Below are positions 25,761-34,666 of a DNA stretch of 64,000 nt, in pieces. A program made the position numbers and the translations under genes. The notes below the pieces were generated by a model. That model worked only from the letters and a program-made list of their open reading frames with translations, ran no database searches and had not been told where the DNA came from. This DNA comes from Chryseobacterium camelliae (GTDB taxonomy: Bacteria > Bacteroidota > Bacteroidia > Flavobacteriales > Weeksellaceae): assembly GCF_030818575.1 (NCBI RefSeq), contig NZ_JAUTAL010000001.1, positions 806,001 to 870,000 on the forward strand. Direction: 5' to 3'. Each line of letters begins with the position of its first letter. Within the stretch, counting starts at the first letter, position 1.

Positions 25761-27446
25761 TTACTCTACCGCCACAGAATCATCGCCGCGGCCATCAGCT
25801 ACCGCATGAATATTTCCGGTTTCATCAATCAGGATCATTTCGGTTCTTCCGATCTGGTTCCATCTTTCGGCTTTGTAGCCCAGTTTTTTCATCTCACTGA
25901 TGGTAGTCTCAGGGAAGTTCTTTTCAAAGGCAACGGCTTCAGGAAGCCATTGGTGATGGAATTTTGGAGAATTAACGGAAATGTTGGCATTTAATTTAAA
26001 ATCAATAACATCCACAACCGATTGATAAACCGAGGTAGGAATGGTCGTTCCGCCGGGTGTCCCGACCACCATAAACGGTTTTCCGTTTTTAAGAAGGATA
26101 GTAGGAGTCATAGAAGACAGCATCCTCTTATTAGGCTGTATGGAATTGGCTTCACCGCCTACGGCTCCGAACATATTCGGAACTCCTGGCTTGATGGAAA
26201 AATCATCCATTTCGTTGTTGAGGAAGAATCCTGCTCCGGATACGACTACTTTGCTTCCGTAGTATCCGTTAAGCGTAGTGGTGACGGAAGCTGCATTACC
26301 ATCTTTGTCAAGGACGGAAATATGGGTAGTCTGGGTAGATTCTTTCGGCTGGGCAATGATTTTTCCCACTTCTGAACTTGGGGTGGCATGATCAAAGCTG
26401 AAACTTTTCCAACGGCTTTTCAGGTAATCATCAGAGATCAGGTAATTGGTTTTATCCTGAATGAAATCCGGGTCGCCCATATATTCTGCACGGTCTGCAA
26501 ATGCCCTCCTCTCTGCTTCTGCCATGATCTGTACGGCCTTTGCTGAGTTCTGCTGGTAATGTTCAAGGTTTTCAAAACTGGCCATTCTGAGCATCTGGGC
26601 GAGGAGAAGCCCGCCGCTGGACGGCAAAGGCATGGAGACCACATGGTTGCCTTTATAATCGAATTCGAGCGCCTTCCTTTCTGCAACCCTGTAATTTTTA
26701 AGATCCTGCATCGTGATGATTCCGTTGCCTCTCTTCATTTCTGCAACCAACAATTCAGCAGTCCTACCTTCATAAAAGCCTTTTGCTCCAAGCTTCTGGA
26801 TCAGTTTTAAAGTTTCGGCCAGCTCTTTCTGGATGAGGATGTCACCTGCCTTCCAGGGTACATCTTTCACAAAAGCGATGGCTGTTTTATTGTGTTTCTT
26901 GAATGCATCCCTATGCCTGTTGAGCATTTCCGCTTCCTGCTCTGTAATGGCAAATCCCTTCTCAGCCAGGTCGATAGATGGCTGAATGATCTTCTCCATA
27001 GGAAGCCTGCAGTACTTCAGCGTAGCAAAAAAGCCTGCCACGCTTCCGGGAATGCCCACGGCAAGTCTTCCGTTCTGGGAAAGGTCGGTATTGGCTTTTC
27101 CGTTTTTATCAAGATACATGTCTCTTGATGCTTTGAGTGGGGCGGTTTCCCGGTAATCCACAGTGAACTTTTCACCGTTGCTTTTTACTCCTACCAGAAA
27201 GCCGCCGCCGCCTATGTTACCAGCCTGGGGATAAACCACTGCCAATGCATATTGAGTGGCAACTACCGCATCATACGCATTACCACCCATTTTCAGGATT
27301 CTGGCACCTGCCTCGCTGGCGAGCGGATGGGCGGAGACTACCACGCCCTTGTTTTTTACTTTTACTTCCTTTACAATCGTAATGTCTGTGTACTGCGCTG
27401 AGAAATATTGCGTTATCAGTACCCCTATAATGATCAGCTTCTTCAT
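25761..27446 (-). CDS. ggt: Gamma-glutamyltransferase
   Basis: Exported enzyme that cleaves gamma-glutamyl bonds, for example of glutathione, and transfers the group to water or amino acids. The 561-residue precursor has a signal peptide (ends QYFSA) and self-cleaves before the nucleophilic Thr in ESTQTTHISVLDKDG. Substrate-site motifs are present: the Arg in DYRETAPL, NNEMDDFS, SSMTPTILLKNGKPFMVVGTPGG. It should work in the periplasm. It runs convergent to the recombinase across a 100-base gap without features. Divergent from the threonine dehydrogenase gene. Confidence 0.93.
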   Translation of the reverse strand: MKKLIIIGVLITQYFSAQYTDITIVKEVKVKNKGVVVSAHPLASEAGARILKMGGNAYDAVVATQYALAVVYPQAGNIGGGGFLVGVKSNGEKFTVDYRETAPLKASRDMYLDKNGKANTDLSQNGRLAVGIPGSVAGFFATLKYCRLPMEKIIQPSIDLAEKGFAITEQEAEMLNRHRDAFKKHNKTAIAFVKDVPWKAGDILIQKELAETLKLIQKLGAKGFYEGRTAELLVAEMKRGNGIITMQDLKNYRVAERKALEFDYKGNHVVSMPLPSSGGLLLAQMLRMASFENLEHYQQNSAKAVQIMAEAERRAFADRAEYMGDPDFIQDKTNYLISDDYLKSRWKSFSFDHATPSSEVGKIIAQPKESTQTTHISVLDKDGNAASVTTTLNGYYGSKVVVSGAGFFLNNEMDDFSIKPGVPNMFGAVGGEANSIQPNKRMLSSMTPTILLKNGKPFMVVGTPGGTTIPTSVYQSVVDVIDFKLNANISVNSPKFHHQWLPEAVAFEKNFPETTISEMKKLGYKAERWNQIGRTEMILIDETGNIHAVADGRGDDSVAVE

Positions 27447-27502
27447 GATAAAAAATATACCCGAATTTACAATTTTGTTTTTGAATAGGGGGGTAAAATC
27501 TT

Positions 27503-27510
27503 TATTTTTG
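27503..27510 (+). promoter_or_regulatory. Promoter -7 element of the threonine dehydrogenase gene
   Basis: TATTTTTG fits TAnnTTTG, 24 bases before the ATG at 27535, and decides against longer upstream openings of that frame. Confidence 0.6.
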
Positions 27511-27534
27511 CTTCAATCAACTAAAAAGAAAACA

Positions 27535-28500
27535 ATGGAATCCTATACGGAAAAAATCCTGATTACCGGTGCTTTGGGCCAAATCGGCACAGAGCTTACG
27601 AACCGCCTGGTTGAAATTCACGGCGCAGACAATGTAGTAGCTTCGGGTCTTGACAAATGGCAGAAAGACATCACTTCTGCAGGTCATTATGAGAGAATAG
27701 ATGTTACCAATACAAACTTGGTGAGACAAGTCATCAAAGATTATAAGATCACCACAGTATATCATCTGGCATCCCTGTTGTCCGGGACTTCAGAAAAACA
27801 GCCGCTCTTTGCATGGAAATTAAACCTGGAGCCTCTTATTGATTTTTGTGAAATGGCGAAGGAAGGGCTTATTAAAAAGATTTTCTGGCCCAGTTCCATT
27901 GCAGTCTTCGGGAAAGGAATTCCAAAGCAAAATGTAGGGCAGGAGGTGGTCCTGAATCCTACCACCGTATATGGGATTTCTAAAATGGCAGGAGAGAAGT
28001 GGTGCGAATATTATTTTGACAAATATGGGGTTGATGTGAGAAGCATCAGGTATCCAGGATTGATCTCCTGGAAAACACCGGCAGGAGGCGGAACTACGGA
28101 TTATGCTGTGGAGATTTTTTATAAAGCCATTGAAGACGGAAAATACACCAGCTTTATTTCTGAGGATACGGCCATGCCGATGCTGTATATGGATGATGCC
28201 ATTGAGGCTACGCTGAAATTAATGGATGCACCCAAAGAAAGCCTTAGTGTACGTTCGTCATACAACCTGGGTGGAATGTCATTTACCCCGAAGCAGCTGG
28301 CTGAAGAAATCAAGAAAGAGATCCCGGAATTTGAGATCAGCTATCAGCCGGATTTCAGACAGGCTATAGCAGATTCATGGCCTGCATCCATTGATGATTC
28401 AACAGCTAAGAAAGACTGGAATCTCTCTTATGATTTCGGAATTTCTGAAATGACTAAAGATATGATCAAAAATCTCAGAGTAAAATTAGGTAAAGATTAA
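27535..28500 (+). CDS. NAD-dependent epimerase-type L-threonine 3-dehydrogenase
   Basis: A 321-residue extended short-chain dehydrogenase. The Rossmann motif is ILITGALGQIGTEL and the catalytic pair is Tyr and Lys in TTVYGISKMAGEKWCEYY. The overall pattern (MESYTEKILITGALGQIG, VYHLASLLSGTSEKQP, SIRYPGLISWKTPAGGGTTD) matches the SDR-type threonine dehydrogenase described from Flavobacterium, which oxidises L-threonine to 2-amino-3-ketobutyrate with NAD. Start at 27535 follows a promoter; upstream codons overlap ggt. Other UDP-sugar epimerases are less likely given the ISWKTPAGGGTTD segment. Confidence 0.82.
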   Translation: MESYTEKILITGALGQIGTELTNRLVEIHGADNVVASGLDKWQKDITSAGHYERIDVTNTNLVRQVIKDYKITTVYHLASLLSGTSEKQPLFAWKLNLEPLIDFCEMAKEGLIKKIFWPSSIAVFGKGIPKQNVGQEVVLNPTTVYGISKMAGEKWCEYYFDKYGVDVRSIRYPGLISWKTPAGGGTTDYAVEIFYKAIEDGKYTSFISEDTAMPMLYMDDAIEATLKLMDAPKESLSVRSSYNLGGMSFTPKQLAEEIKKEIPEFEISYQPDFRQAIADSWPASIDDSTAKKDWNLSYDFGISEMTKDMIKNLRVKLGKD

Positions 28501-28583
28501 TTGTTCAACTTGAACTTTAAATAATATTTATTTTAACATCTGATTTTTAATTAATTACACAAATTATCTAGAATTATATTTAA

Positions 28584-29336
28584 ATGATATTATTAACTTT
28601 TAACATCGTCAACATAGAAGCTCCCGCTCAAAAAGGGAGTGAAATTTCTTATGAAGACAGGCTGAATATAACTATAGATAATACCAAAGCTATACTCAGG
28701 ATTTTAGATCTCCATGATATCAAGGCTAGCTTTTTTATAGAGATTTCCATTGCCGGAAAACTCAAAAATATGATCAAAGCAATTTCATCCCAAGGGCATG
28801 AAATTGCTTTTTATAATAAAGATTCACAGGCTGACTTTATTGAAGAAACCAAAAAAGAAACAGAATATTTTCTGGAGAAGCAGGTAAGAGGAATCCGTCA
28901 GAAAGATCTGATAATATCTCCGGAGATCCTGAAGATGGCAGGGTTCAATTATATCTCTCGGATTGATCATGCGCATGTGCTGTTCCCTTTGAAGAGGCTT
29001 AAGACGACGACAAAAATTACAGAGGAAGACGGATTAAGTATTATTCCGGAAAGCATTTCTCCCTACAGCCAGCTGCCTTATAATGATTTCGTTTTCCAGT
29101 TCCTGCCGGTAAAATTCTATCAGAACATGGTCTTCGAGACTTTGAAAAATGATGACTTTGTCCTCATCTACCTCGATTCATGGCAGTTTACCGATCTTAA
29201 GAAACACTGCTTCTCAGTACCTTTTTACAGGCGCCTGAATGCAGGCAAAAAAATGGAGGACAAGCTGGATGCCCTCCTTAGCTGGATCAATGAGAAGGAG
29301 CTGGCTACTTCCCGCGTAAAGGATTATATTTTTTAG
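28584..29336 (+). CDS. Polysaccharide deacetylase-like protein with degenerate active site
   Basis: A 250-residue protein with the outline of a NodB-homology fold: LLTFNIVNIEAPAQKGSEIS at the start, SFFIEISIAGKL, SSQGHEIAFYNKDSQ, and late ENMVFETLKNDDFVLIYLD-like strands. In active relatives the first strand ends TFDxE/D and a later segment has the SHTxxH metal motif; here these read TFNIVN and AFYNKD, so metal-dependent deacetylation is doubtful. It may be an inactive relative that binds polysaccharide or lipid A precursors. No signal peptide. It follows the dehydrogenase by 83 bases on the same strand. Confidence 0.65.
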   Translation: MILLTFNIVNIEAPAQKGSEISYEDRLNITIDNTKAILRILDLHDIKASFFIEISIAGKLKNMIKAISSQGHEIAFYNKDSQADFIEETKKETEYFLEKQVRGIRQKDLIISPEILKMAGFNYISRIDHAHVLFPLKRLKTTTKITEEDGLSIIPESISPYSQLPYNDFVFQFLPVKFYQNMVFETLKNDDFVLIYLDSWQFTDLKKHCFSVPFYRRLNAGKKMEDKLDALLSWINEKELATSRVKDYIF

Positions 29337-29377
29337 ATAGCAGATGTCATATATCAGACGTTATACTGCAGATGTTT

Positions 29378-30583
29378 TTAAGCAAGTTCAAAAAGCGTAA
29401 TTTCAGGCAAAACGCCCACCCTTCCCGGATAACCCAATACCCCGAATCCACGGTTTACATACAACATTTTTCCCTCACTTTCATACAGGTCTGCCCATTT
29501 CGGATAGCGGTATTGTACCGGGGACCATTTGATATTTTTCAGATCAAGTCCGAACTGCATGCCATGGGTATGGCCTGAAAGGGTCAGCTGGACATTTCCC
29601 GGGTGCTTTTTAACGACATAATCAAAATGGGTAGGGTCATGGCTCATCAGGATTTTTGCGGCAGATTCCGGGACGTTTTTAAGAGCCTTGTCCAGGTCTC
29701 CGAACTGTGGGAACGGTTTGAGCCCCCAGTTGTCTACACCAAGGATATACAGCTTCTCGCCGTTTTTCTCAATGATCCTGTGCTCGTTCCTCAGCATCTC
29801 AAAACCGGCTTCTTTTTCATACCCAATCAGTGTTTCCAGGTTTTTCTTTTTCGCATCCAGGGAGTTCCAGGTAACATAGTCCGCGTAATCATGATTGCCC
29901 AGCACGGCAAATTTACCATCGATGGCTTTTATTGTAGAAAAAAGAGGGATAAACGGCTTGAATTCCTCGGCAACATTATTCACCATATCCCCAGTGAACA
30001 GGACCAGGTCAGGCTTTTGTTCGTTAATCAGATGGATGGCATGTTCGAGCTTTGAAGGGTCGGAAAAACTTCCACTGTGTACATCCGAAATCTGAATAAT
30101 TTTGTATCCTCTGAAGCTTTCAGGCAGGTTCTTGATTTTTACCGTTACCTTTCTCACCTTATGCCTGTATTTTCCGAATGTGATCCCGTCTATGAACAAT
30201 GCTGATAGCACGCCGCCGAGACCAAGACCTAAAAGGCTTAAAAACTTCCTTCTCTCTGGAAAAAGATGCTCATCCGGTCTTGTAAGGCCAATGAGATAGG
30301 TTCCCGTCCGGAAAATGTCATCGATCAGCAGAAATAAAACAATGAATATTTTAGGAAGAATGGCAACAAGGAACAGCGAAATCATCAGATGGATTCTGAA
30401 AGGATTTCTGTCTGAGCGTTGAAAATGGGTAATTTCATAGGCGAAGACACCGTAGATAGCCAGAGAGATAATCCAGTACCCCAGCCTGAGCCAGAAATTA
30501 TCCGTAAGGGTTCTTACCGCCTGGTAGATATAGACTTCCAGAACAAGGAAAAGCGCTGCTATAAATAAAAAATTCTTTTGCAT
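29378..30583 (-). CDS. Membrane-anchored metallophosphoesterase
   Basis: A 401-residue protein with four to five N-terminal transmembrane helices (to about residue 135) and a C-terminal calcineurin-like phosphoesterase domain. Metal ligands are visible as DVH in QISDVHSGS, GDMVNN, GNHDYAD, SHDP and SGHTHGMQFG. This arrangement resembles YkuE/YaeI-type enzymes that act on lipid-linked phosphates such as UDP-diacylglucosamine, but the substrate is not certain. The active site would face one side of the inner membrane. It is separated from the next minus-strand gene by a terminator. Confidence 0.87.
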   Translation of the reverse strand: MQKNFLFIAALFLVLEVYIYQAVRTLTDNFWLRLGYWIISLAIYGVFAYEITHFQRSDRNPFRIHLMISLFLVAILPKIFIVLFLLIDDIFRTGTYLIGLTRPDEHLFPERRKFLSLLGLGLGGVLSALFIDGITFGKYRHKVRKVTVKIKNLPESFRGYKIIQISDVHSGSFSDPSKLEHAIHLINEQKPDLVLFTGDMVNNVAEEFKPFIPLFSTIKAIDGKFAVLGNHDYADYVTWNSLDAKKKNLETLIGYEKEAGFEMLRNEHRIIEKNGEKLYILGVDNWGLKPFPQFGDLDKALKNVPESAAKILMSHDPTHFDYVVKKHPGNVQLTLSGHTHGMQFGLDLKNIKWSPVQYRYPKWADLYESEGKMLYVNRGFGVLGYPGRVGVLPEITLFELA

Positions 30584-30592
30584 ATGGTGGTT

Positions 30593-30625
30593 TAAAAAAG
30601 CACAAAGAATAACTTCCTTGTGCTT
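30593..30625 (-). terminator. Terminator of the KAS III gene
   Basis: On the minus strand AAGCACAAGG and CTTTGTGCTT form a stem around AAGTTATT, followed by a T run (plus-strand A run 30593-30599). Confidence 0.75.
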
Positions 30626-30653
30626 CTGAATTTATTACTATTAAAATAATGAT

Positions 30654-31721
30654 TTAAGGAAATCGGTAAACAATGGCATTGATGTTCATTCCGGCTCCCA
30701 CCGAAGTCATCACAATGTTCCCTTTATCTTTAAACGTTTGACCCTCCATTTTTCCTTTAACGATAAGGTCAAACATGGTAGGAATCGTTGCCACAGATGA
30801 ATTTCCGAACTCCTGGATTGTCATTGGGGAGATGCTGTGGTTGTATTCTTTGATGTCATACAGCTTATGAAGCCTTTCAATCATGGCATAGTCCATTTTG
30901 GCATTAGCCTGGTGGATCAGGATTTTATCAATATCAGTAATGGAAAGTCCTGCGTCATCAATGGTTTCCTTAATGGCTACAGGGACATTTTTAAGAGCGT
31001 ACTCATAGATCTTTCTTCCCTGCATTCTTACGAACAGCCTGGTCTGGTCCGATTCTTTATTAATGGAAGGTCCGTTAGCCAGGTAATCCAGCTCCGGCCC
31101 GTTATCACAGATGGTATTATGCGCGATGATCCCTACATTTTCCTGTTCGGTAGCCTGAACTACAACGGCACCGGCTCCGTCGGCAAAAATCATTCTGTTC
31201 CTGTCGTGAGGGTCTGTTACGCGGCTTAATGTTTCACCACCTATAACAAGGATGGTTTTAGCGGTTCCTGCTTTGATCAGGGTATCGGCAAGGATCATGG
31301 CTTCCACCCATCCCGGACATCCGAAGAGCATATCGTAGGTGATGCATTTTCTGTTTCTGATTCCCAGTTTGTTTTTTACTCTTGCAGCCATAGTCGGCAT
31401 AAAATCGGCATACCCGTAAGGCGTAACCTCTCCGAAATTGCTTGCATAGATAATATAATCAAGCTCTTCACCATCTACATTGGCATCTTCAAGTGCTTTT
31501 TTGGCAGCTTCGTAACCGATTTGTGAATTTGAAAGATCATCTTCTATGAATCTCCGGTTTTCGATTTCAGTAATTTCTACAAATTTTCCGATAGTTTCTG
31601 CAGCAGGTTTGTCAATCTTTATTCCATCTTCCGTATAAAAGTCTGAATCTAAAAAGAAATCTCTACCAATAATTCGGTTGGGAATATAAGACCCGGAACC
31701 AATAATGATCGTATTCGGCAT
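30654..31721 (-). CDS. 3-oxoacyl-ACP synthase III family protein
   Basis: A 355-residue thiolase-fold enzyme of the FabH group, which condenses an acyl-CoA with malonyl-ACP. The catalytic triad is seen as Cys in DMLFGCPGWVEA, His in ILIHQANAKMD and Asn in FGNSSVATIPT. It is longer than E. coli FabH (317), with an N-terminal insertion (GRDFFLDSDFYTEDGIKIDK), as in Bacteroidota paralogues that serve secondary lipid or flexirubin/aryl-polyene-like pathways. No other fatty acid genes are adjacent, so a stand-alone role is likely. It has its own promoter and terminator. Confidence 0.85.
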   Translation of the reverse strand: MPNTIIIGSGSYIPNRIIGRDFFLDSDFYTEDGIKIDKPAAETIGKFVEITEIENRRFIEDDLSNSQIGYEAAKKALEDANVDGEELDYIIYASNFGEVTPYGYADFMPTMAARVKNKLGIRNRKCITYDMLFGCPGWVEAMILADTLIKAGTAKTILVIGGETLSRVTDPHDRNRMIFADGAGAVVVQATEQENVGIIAHNTICDNGPELDYLANGPSINKESDQTRLFVRMQGRKIYEYALKNVPVAIKETIDDAGLSITDIDKILIHQANAKMDYAMIERLHKLYDIKEYNHSISPMTIQEFGNSSVATIPTMFDLIVKGKMEGQTFKDKGNIVMTSVGAGMNINAIVYRFP

Positions 31722-31747
31722 TCGTTAATATGTTTTTTTTAAAAATG

Positions 31748-31755
31748 CAAAGTTA
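31748..31755 (-). promoter_or_regulatory. Promoter -7 element of the KAS III gene
   Basis: Minus strand TAACTTTG, 26 bases before the ATG at 31721. It is arranged back to back with the plus-strand element at 31793. Confidence 0.6.
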
Positions 31756-31792
31756 ATAATTAATCTTAATAAGAAAGAATTAAAAATATTAT

Positions 31793-31800
31793 TAAATTTG
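31793..31800 (+). promoter_or_regulatory. Promoter -7 element of the hypothetical-ubiE-porT unit
   Basis: TAAATTTG fits TAnnTTTG. It contains the TTG that an automated caller might use as start (31798), so the ATG at 31822 is preferred. Confidence 0.65.
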
Positions 31801-31821
31801 CAAAAACGTACTTTACCCCTT

Positions 31822-32391
31822 ATGAAAAATAACGCATCCCTGAAAGGTTTATTAGTTGCAGTTGTGGCGTTTATGGTTGCTTTTGGGATCTATTACCTTT
31901 TTCTGGCAAAAAGAAACTATTACGTTATAGATAACCCCACTTCCGGTACTTTTTACTTTAAAATCAACAATGGCTCAGAAGGCATCATCTCCGCAGGCCA
32001 GACCGTTCCTGTAAATCTCGATAAAGGTAAAAATTCCATCAAGGTATTTGATCAGAATAAAAAATTGCTGTACGATTCGGCATTTGAAGTGAATAAAATC
32101 CGTGGCTTATTGAATATCGCCCATCAGGATTATTATATCAATACCCAATATTATGGATACAACCTTAAGAAAGATTCATTACTTTTGGAGCTTGGTAAAA
32201 CCATGATCGACGGAAAGCCGTACCTGGGAGCACCCAAACGCTTCAATAAACTGTATACCGACGATTTTTACTATAACGTGGATGAAGATTATGACAAGCT
32301 CATTAAAAACATCCAGAAAGTGGAATCCAGATCGAAAATTTTCAGGAAGCAGGATTTCATCAATTATTATAAAGAATATTATAAGTTTTAA
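31822..32391 (+). CDS. Membrane-anchored hypothetical protein
   Basis: A 189-residue protein with one N-terminal transmembrane helix (LKGLLVAVVAFMVAFGIYYL, about residues 7-28) and a beta-rich extracytoplasmic part (NYYVIDNPTSGTFYFKINNG... AGQTVPVNLDKGKNSIKVFD), then an acidic, Tyr-rich C-terminus. I do not recognise a named family. It starts a three-gene unit with ubiE (three bases on) and porT, so it is expressed with a type IX secretion gene; a role in the envelope is plausible but unproved. Start chosen downstream of the promoter element at 31793-31800. Confidence 0.72.
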   Translation: MKNNASLKGLLVAVVAFMVAFGIYYLFLAKRNYYVIDNPTSGTFYFKINNGSEGIISAGQTVPVNLDKGKNSIKVFDQNKKLLYDSAFEVNKIRGLLNIAHQDYYINTQYYGYNLKKDSLLLELGKTMIDGKPYLGAPKRFNKLYTDDFYYNVDEDYDKLIKNIQKVESRSKIFRKQDFINYYKEYYKF

Positions 32392-32394
32392 ATT

Positions 32395-33126
32395 TTGGCA
32401 AAAGATATCAACCAAGTAACCCCCTACAATTCTGAGGCTACCAAAAAGAGCCAGGTAGAGGATATGTTCGACAATATTGCACCTAAATATGATCTTCTGA
32501 ATCATGTTTTATCCATGAAAATTGATGTTTTATGGAGGAATACGCTGGTGAAATGGATGAAAAAAGATGAACCCCGCGAAGTGCTGGATGTGGCTACAGG
32601 AACGGGAGATCTGGCTATTGCCGTTCAGAAAGGTACACAGGCAAAGGTAATTGGTTTGGATTTATCGCAACAAATGTTAAATGTTGGCGTTATTAAAATA
32701 AAAAAACTTAATTTAGACGGCAAAATTTCAATGCAAAAGGGCGATGCGGAAAATCTTTCATTTGAAGACAACCGCTTTGATGCAGTGTCCGTTGCATTCG
32801 GAGTAAGGAATTTTGAAAATCTTACCAAAGGTTTAGCAGAGCTAAGAAGGGTAGTGAAGGATAACAAGAGTGTTTATATACTGGAGTTTTCAAAGGTTGA
32901 GGGTTTCATGGGGCCATTGTATATGTTTTATTTTAAAAACATCCTGCCGGCCATCGGCAAACTGGTGTCTAAAGACAACAGGGCATATACATATCTTCCG
33001 GATTCTGTAAATGCTTTTCCGTATGGGGAGAAAATGAAGCAAATTCTTTTAGATACAGGATTTAAAAAAGTTGAATATAAAAAACTAAGTTTAGGTATAG
33101 CCACAATTTATAAAGCAACAAAGTAA
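32395..33126 (+). CDS. ubiE: Demethylmenaquinone methyltransferase
   Basis: SAM-dependent C-methyltransferase that completes menaquinone synthesis (UbiE/MenG). The 243-residue protein starts with TTG at 32395 (AKDINQVTPYNSEATKKSQV); the first internal ATG would remove the conserved N-terminus. Motif I is DVATGTGDLAIAV, and the UbiE signature YDLLNHVLSMKIDVLWR and the later AFGVRNFENLTKGLAELRRV are both present. Menaquinone is the expected quinone for the cydAB oxidase seen elsewhere in the window. The gene is followed three bases later by porT, a neighbourhood common in Bacteroidota. Confidence 0.93.
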   Translation: MAKDINQVTPYNSEATKKSQVEDMFDNIAPKYDLLNHVLSMKIDVLWRNTLVKWMKKDEPREVLDVATGTGDLAIAVQKGTQAKVIGLDLSQQMLNVGVIKIKKLNLDGKISMQKGDAENLSFEDNRFDAVSVAFGVRNFENLTKGLAELRRVVKDNKSVYILEFSKVEGFMGPLYMFYFKNILPAIGKLVSKDNRAYTYLPDSVNAFPYGEKMKQILLDTGFKKVEYKKLSLGIATIYKATK

Positions 33127-33129
33127 CCT

Positions 33130-33912
33130 ATGAATAAATTTCTATTAAAAGCACTGGTTTTAGCCTCAGTAAATGTTGCCGTGTTATCCAACGCGCAATT
33201 CAGAACCCGTAACAGAATGGACAGACTGGAAGAGTTTGATCAGCAGACGTTCAGCTGGGGGTTCTACTTAAACGGCAATAGACTGGATTACCGCATCGTC
33301 CTCAACCCGAGATACGGTATGAATGGCAATCAGAATCTTGTTACCTCTAAAGAAAGTTATAGCTTCGGAGCCGGATTGATCGGTAAATGGAGGCTGAACG
33401 ATTATTTGGACCTGAGATTGGAGCCAGGCTTGCAATTTGCTCAGAGGCAGCTTACATTCAATACACAATCGAATGACCAGTACGCTAATGGTACTTTGAC
33501 CAACCCGCCTTTTACTCCTTTTCCGTTAACGGAGAAAGACAGGGTAAGAGAGGTAAAATCAACTCTTGTTGATGTTCCCGTATTATTAGAACTTCATGGT
33601 GACCGATGGTATAACTCCAGGCCTTATGTGGCAGCAGGGGTAAATTATATTGTAAACCTGCAGTCCAATTCAGACTCTACGGATGACAACCGTCAGCAGG
33701 TATTCAGATCCACCACCCACAATTTTGCATGGTCTGCAGAAATGGGGATCCAGTTCTACTTTAATAAATTCAAGCTCACGCCAGCCATCAGAGGGACGTT
33801 CATCATGAACAACGAGATCGTGGCAGATAACGCCACTACACCGCCTTACTGGACCGCTGCAATGTCTACGCTTCAGACCAGGGCTGTAATGTTCGTACTG
33901 AAATTTGAATAA
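33130..33912 (+). CDS. porT: Type IX secretion system protein PorT
   Basis: Outer-membrane beta-barrel protein needed for type IX secretion and, in gliding species, motility (PorT/SprT). The 260-residue protein has a signal peptide ending VLSNA-Q and an eight-stranded-barrel pattern of alternating residues: FSWGFYLNGNRLDYRIVLNP, SFGAGLIGKWRLNDYLDLRL, DVPVLLELHGDRW, RPYVAAGVNYIVNL, ending RAVMFVLKFE with a terminal aromatic-type strand. Position directly after ubiE supports the call. It would serve the secretion of cargo such as the sorting-domain protein at 4344. A strong terminator follows. Confidence 0.88.
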   Translation: MNKFLLKALVLASVNVAVLSNAQFRTRNRMDRLEEFDQQTFSWGFYLNGNRLDYRIVLNPRYGMNGNQNLVTSKESYSFGAGLIGKWRLNDYLDLRLEPGLQFAQRQLTFNTQSNDQYANGTLTNPPFTPFPLTEKDRVREVKSTLVDVPVLLELHGDRWYNSRPYVAAGVNYIVNLQSNSDSTDDNRQQVFRSTTHNFAWSAEMGIQFYFNKFKLTPAIRGTFIMNNEIVADNATTPPYWTAAMSTLQTRAVMFVLKFE

Positions 33913-33934
33913 ATAAAAAAATAGGAATATAGGG

Positions 33935-33961
33935 AAGGATGCACAAAGTGCATCCTTTTTT
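33935..33961 (+). terminator. Terminator after porT
   Basis: AAGGATGCAC (33935-33944) pairs perfectly with GTGCATCCTT (33948-33957), loop AAA, then T run. Confidence 0.9.
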
Positions 33962-34014
33962 CGTGGTATTCCAAAATATAGGGAGTTTTATTTTTGTTAG
34001 TGTTAATATTTTTT

Positions 34015-34022
34015 TATTTTTG
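34015..34022 (+). promoter_or_regulatory. Promoter of the coiled-coil/zapA unit
   Basis: TATTTTTG with TTG at 33994-33996, 18 bases apart. A second TATTTTTG at 33989-33996 overlaps the -33 element. The promoter places the first start at 34047. Confidence 0.7.
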
Positions 34023-34046
34023 CTACTAGTTAGAATAAAACCTGAA

Positions 34047-34349
34047 ATGCTTCAAGACTTAGAAAACAATTTTTCAGAGCTGGAAAAAAAGATTGCGGGC
34101 CTGCAAAAAGGCTACAGAAATCTTACCGAAAAATTTTCAGAGCTGAATATGGAGCATGAAGAACTGAAGAAGAAATATGATGAAGAGAGGAGGAGAAATC
34201 AGGTATTAGCAGAAGAACAAAAACATATAAAACTTTATTCAGCGATATCAGGAAATCCTGAACACAACAGGCTAATGAAAAACCACATTAACCGATTGGT
34301 AAAAGAGATTGATTTCTGTATTGCTCAGCTTCAAAACAGTGGATTATAA
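34047..34349 (+). CDS. Coiled-coil protein upstream of zapA
   Basis: A 100-residue protein, almost entirely heptad-patterned and charged: LENNFSELEKKIAGLQKGYR, FSELNMEHEELKKKYDEERR, then a C-terminal helix pair ending FCIAQLQNSGL. No enzyme motif. It overlaps zapA by one base (TAATG), and its size and coiled-coil nature recall ZapB, the partner of ZapA at the division ring, although homology cannot be claimed from this. The start at 34047 lies downstream of the promoter; a longer opening from 33939 would begin inside the terminator. Confidence 0.75.
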   Translation: MLQDLENNFSELEKKIAGLQKGYRNLTEKFSELNMEHEELKKKYDEERRRNQVLAEEQKHIKLYSAISGNPEHNRLMKNHINRLVKEIDFCIAQLQNSGL

Positions 34350-34636
34350 TGGAAGTAAGAAGAATAACCATTAATATCGCCGGAAGGGTATATCCGCTGA
34401 ATGTCCCGGCAGCAGAGGAGGAAACACTGCGCAAGGTAGGGAAGCAGATTGAAAATATGATCAAAGATTTTGAACAGAATTTTGATGTAAGAGACAAACA
34501 GGATGCCCTGGCCATGTGTGCCCTCAAACTGGGAACCAATGCCGAAGTGGTATCTGTGAACTACGATAAGACCGTACATTCTGCGAGCGAAAGATTAGCC
34601 AAAATCGCACAATCGTTGAACGAAGTAAAGGAATAA
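34349..34636 (+). CDS. zapA: Cell division protein ZapA
   Basis: A 95-residue FtsZ-ring associated protein that bundles FtsZ filaments. The N-terminal beta-hairpin region RRITINIAGRVYPLNVPAAE, EETLRKVGKQIENMI and the central QDALAMCALKLGTNAE helix are typical of ZapA. It is translationally coupled to the upstream coiled-coil gene and is followed by a 6S-like RNA and rny. Confidence 0.88.
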   Translation: MEVRRITINIAGRVYPLNVPAAEEETLRKVGKQIENMIKDFEQNFDVRDKQDALAMCALKLGTNAEVVSVNYDKTVHSASERLAKIAQSLNEVKE

Positions 34637-34666
34637 GATAACAGGGAATAGATTTTTTTCCCGGAA

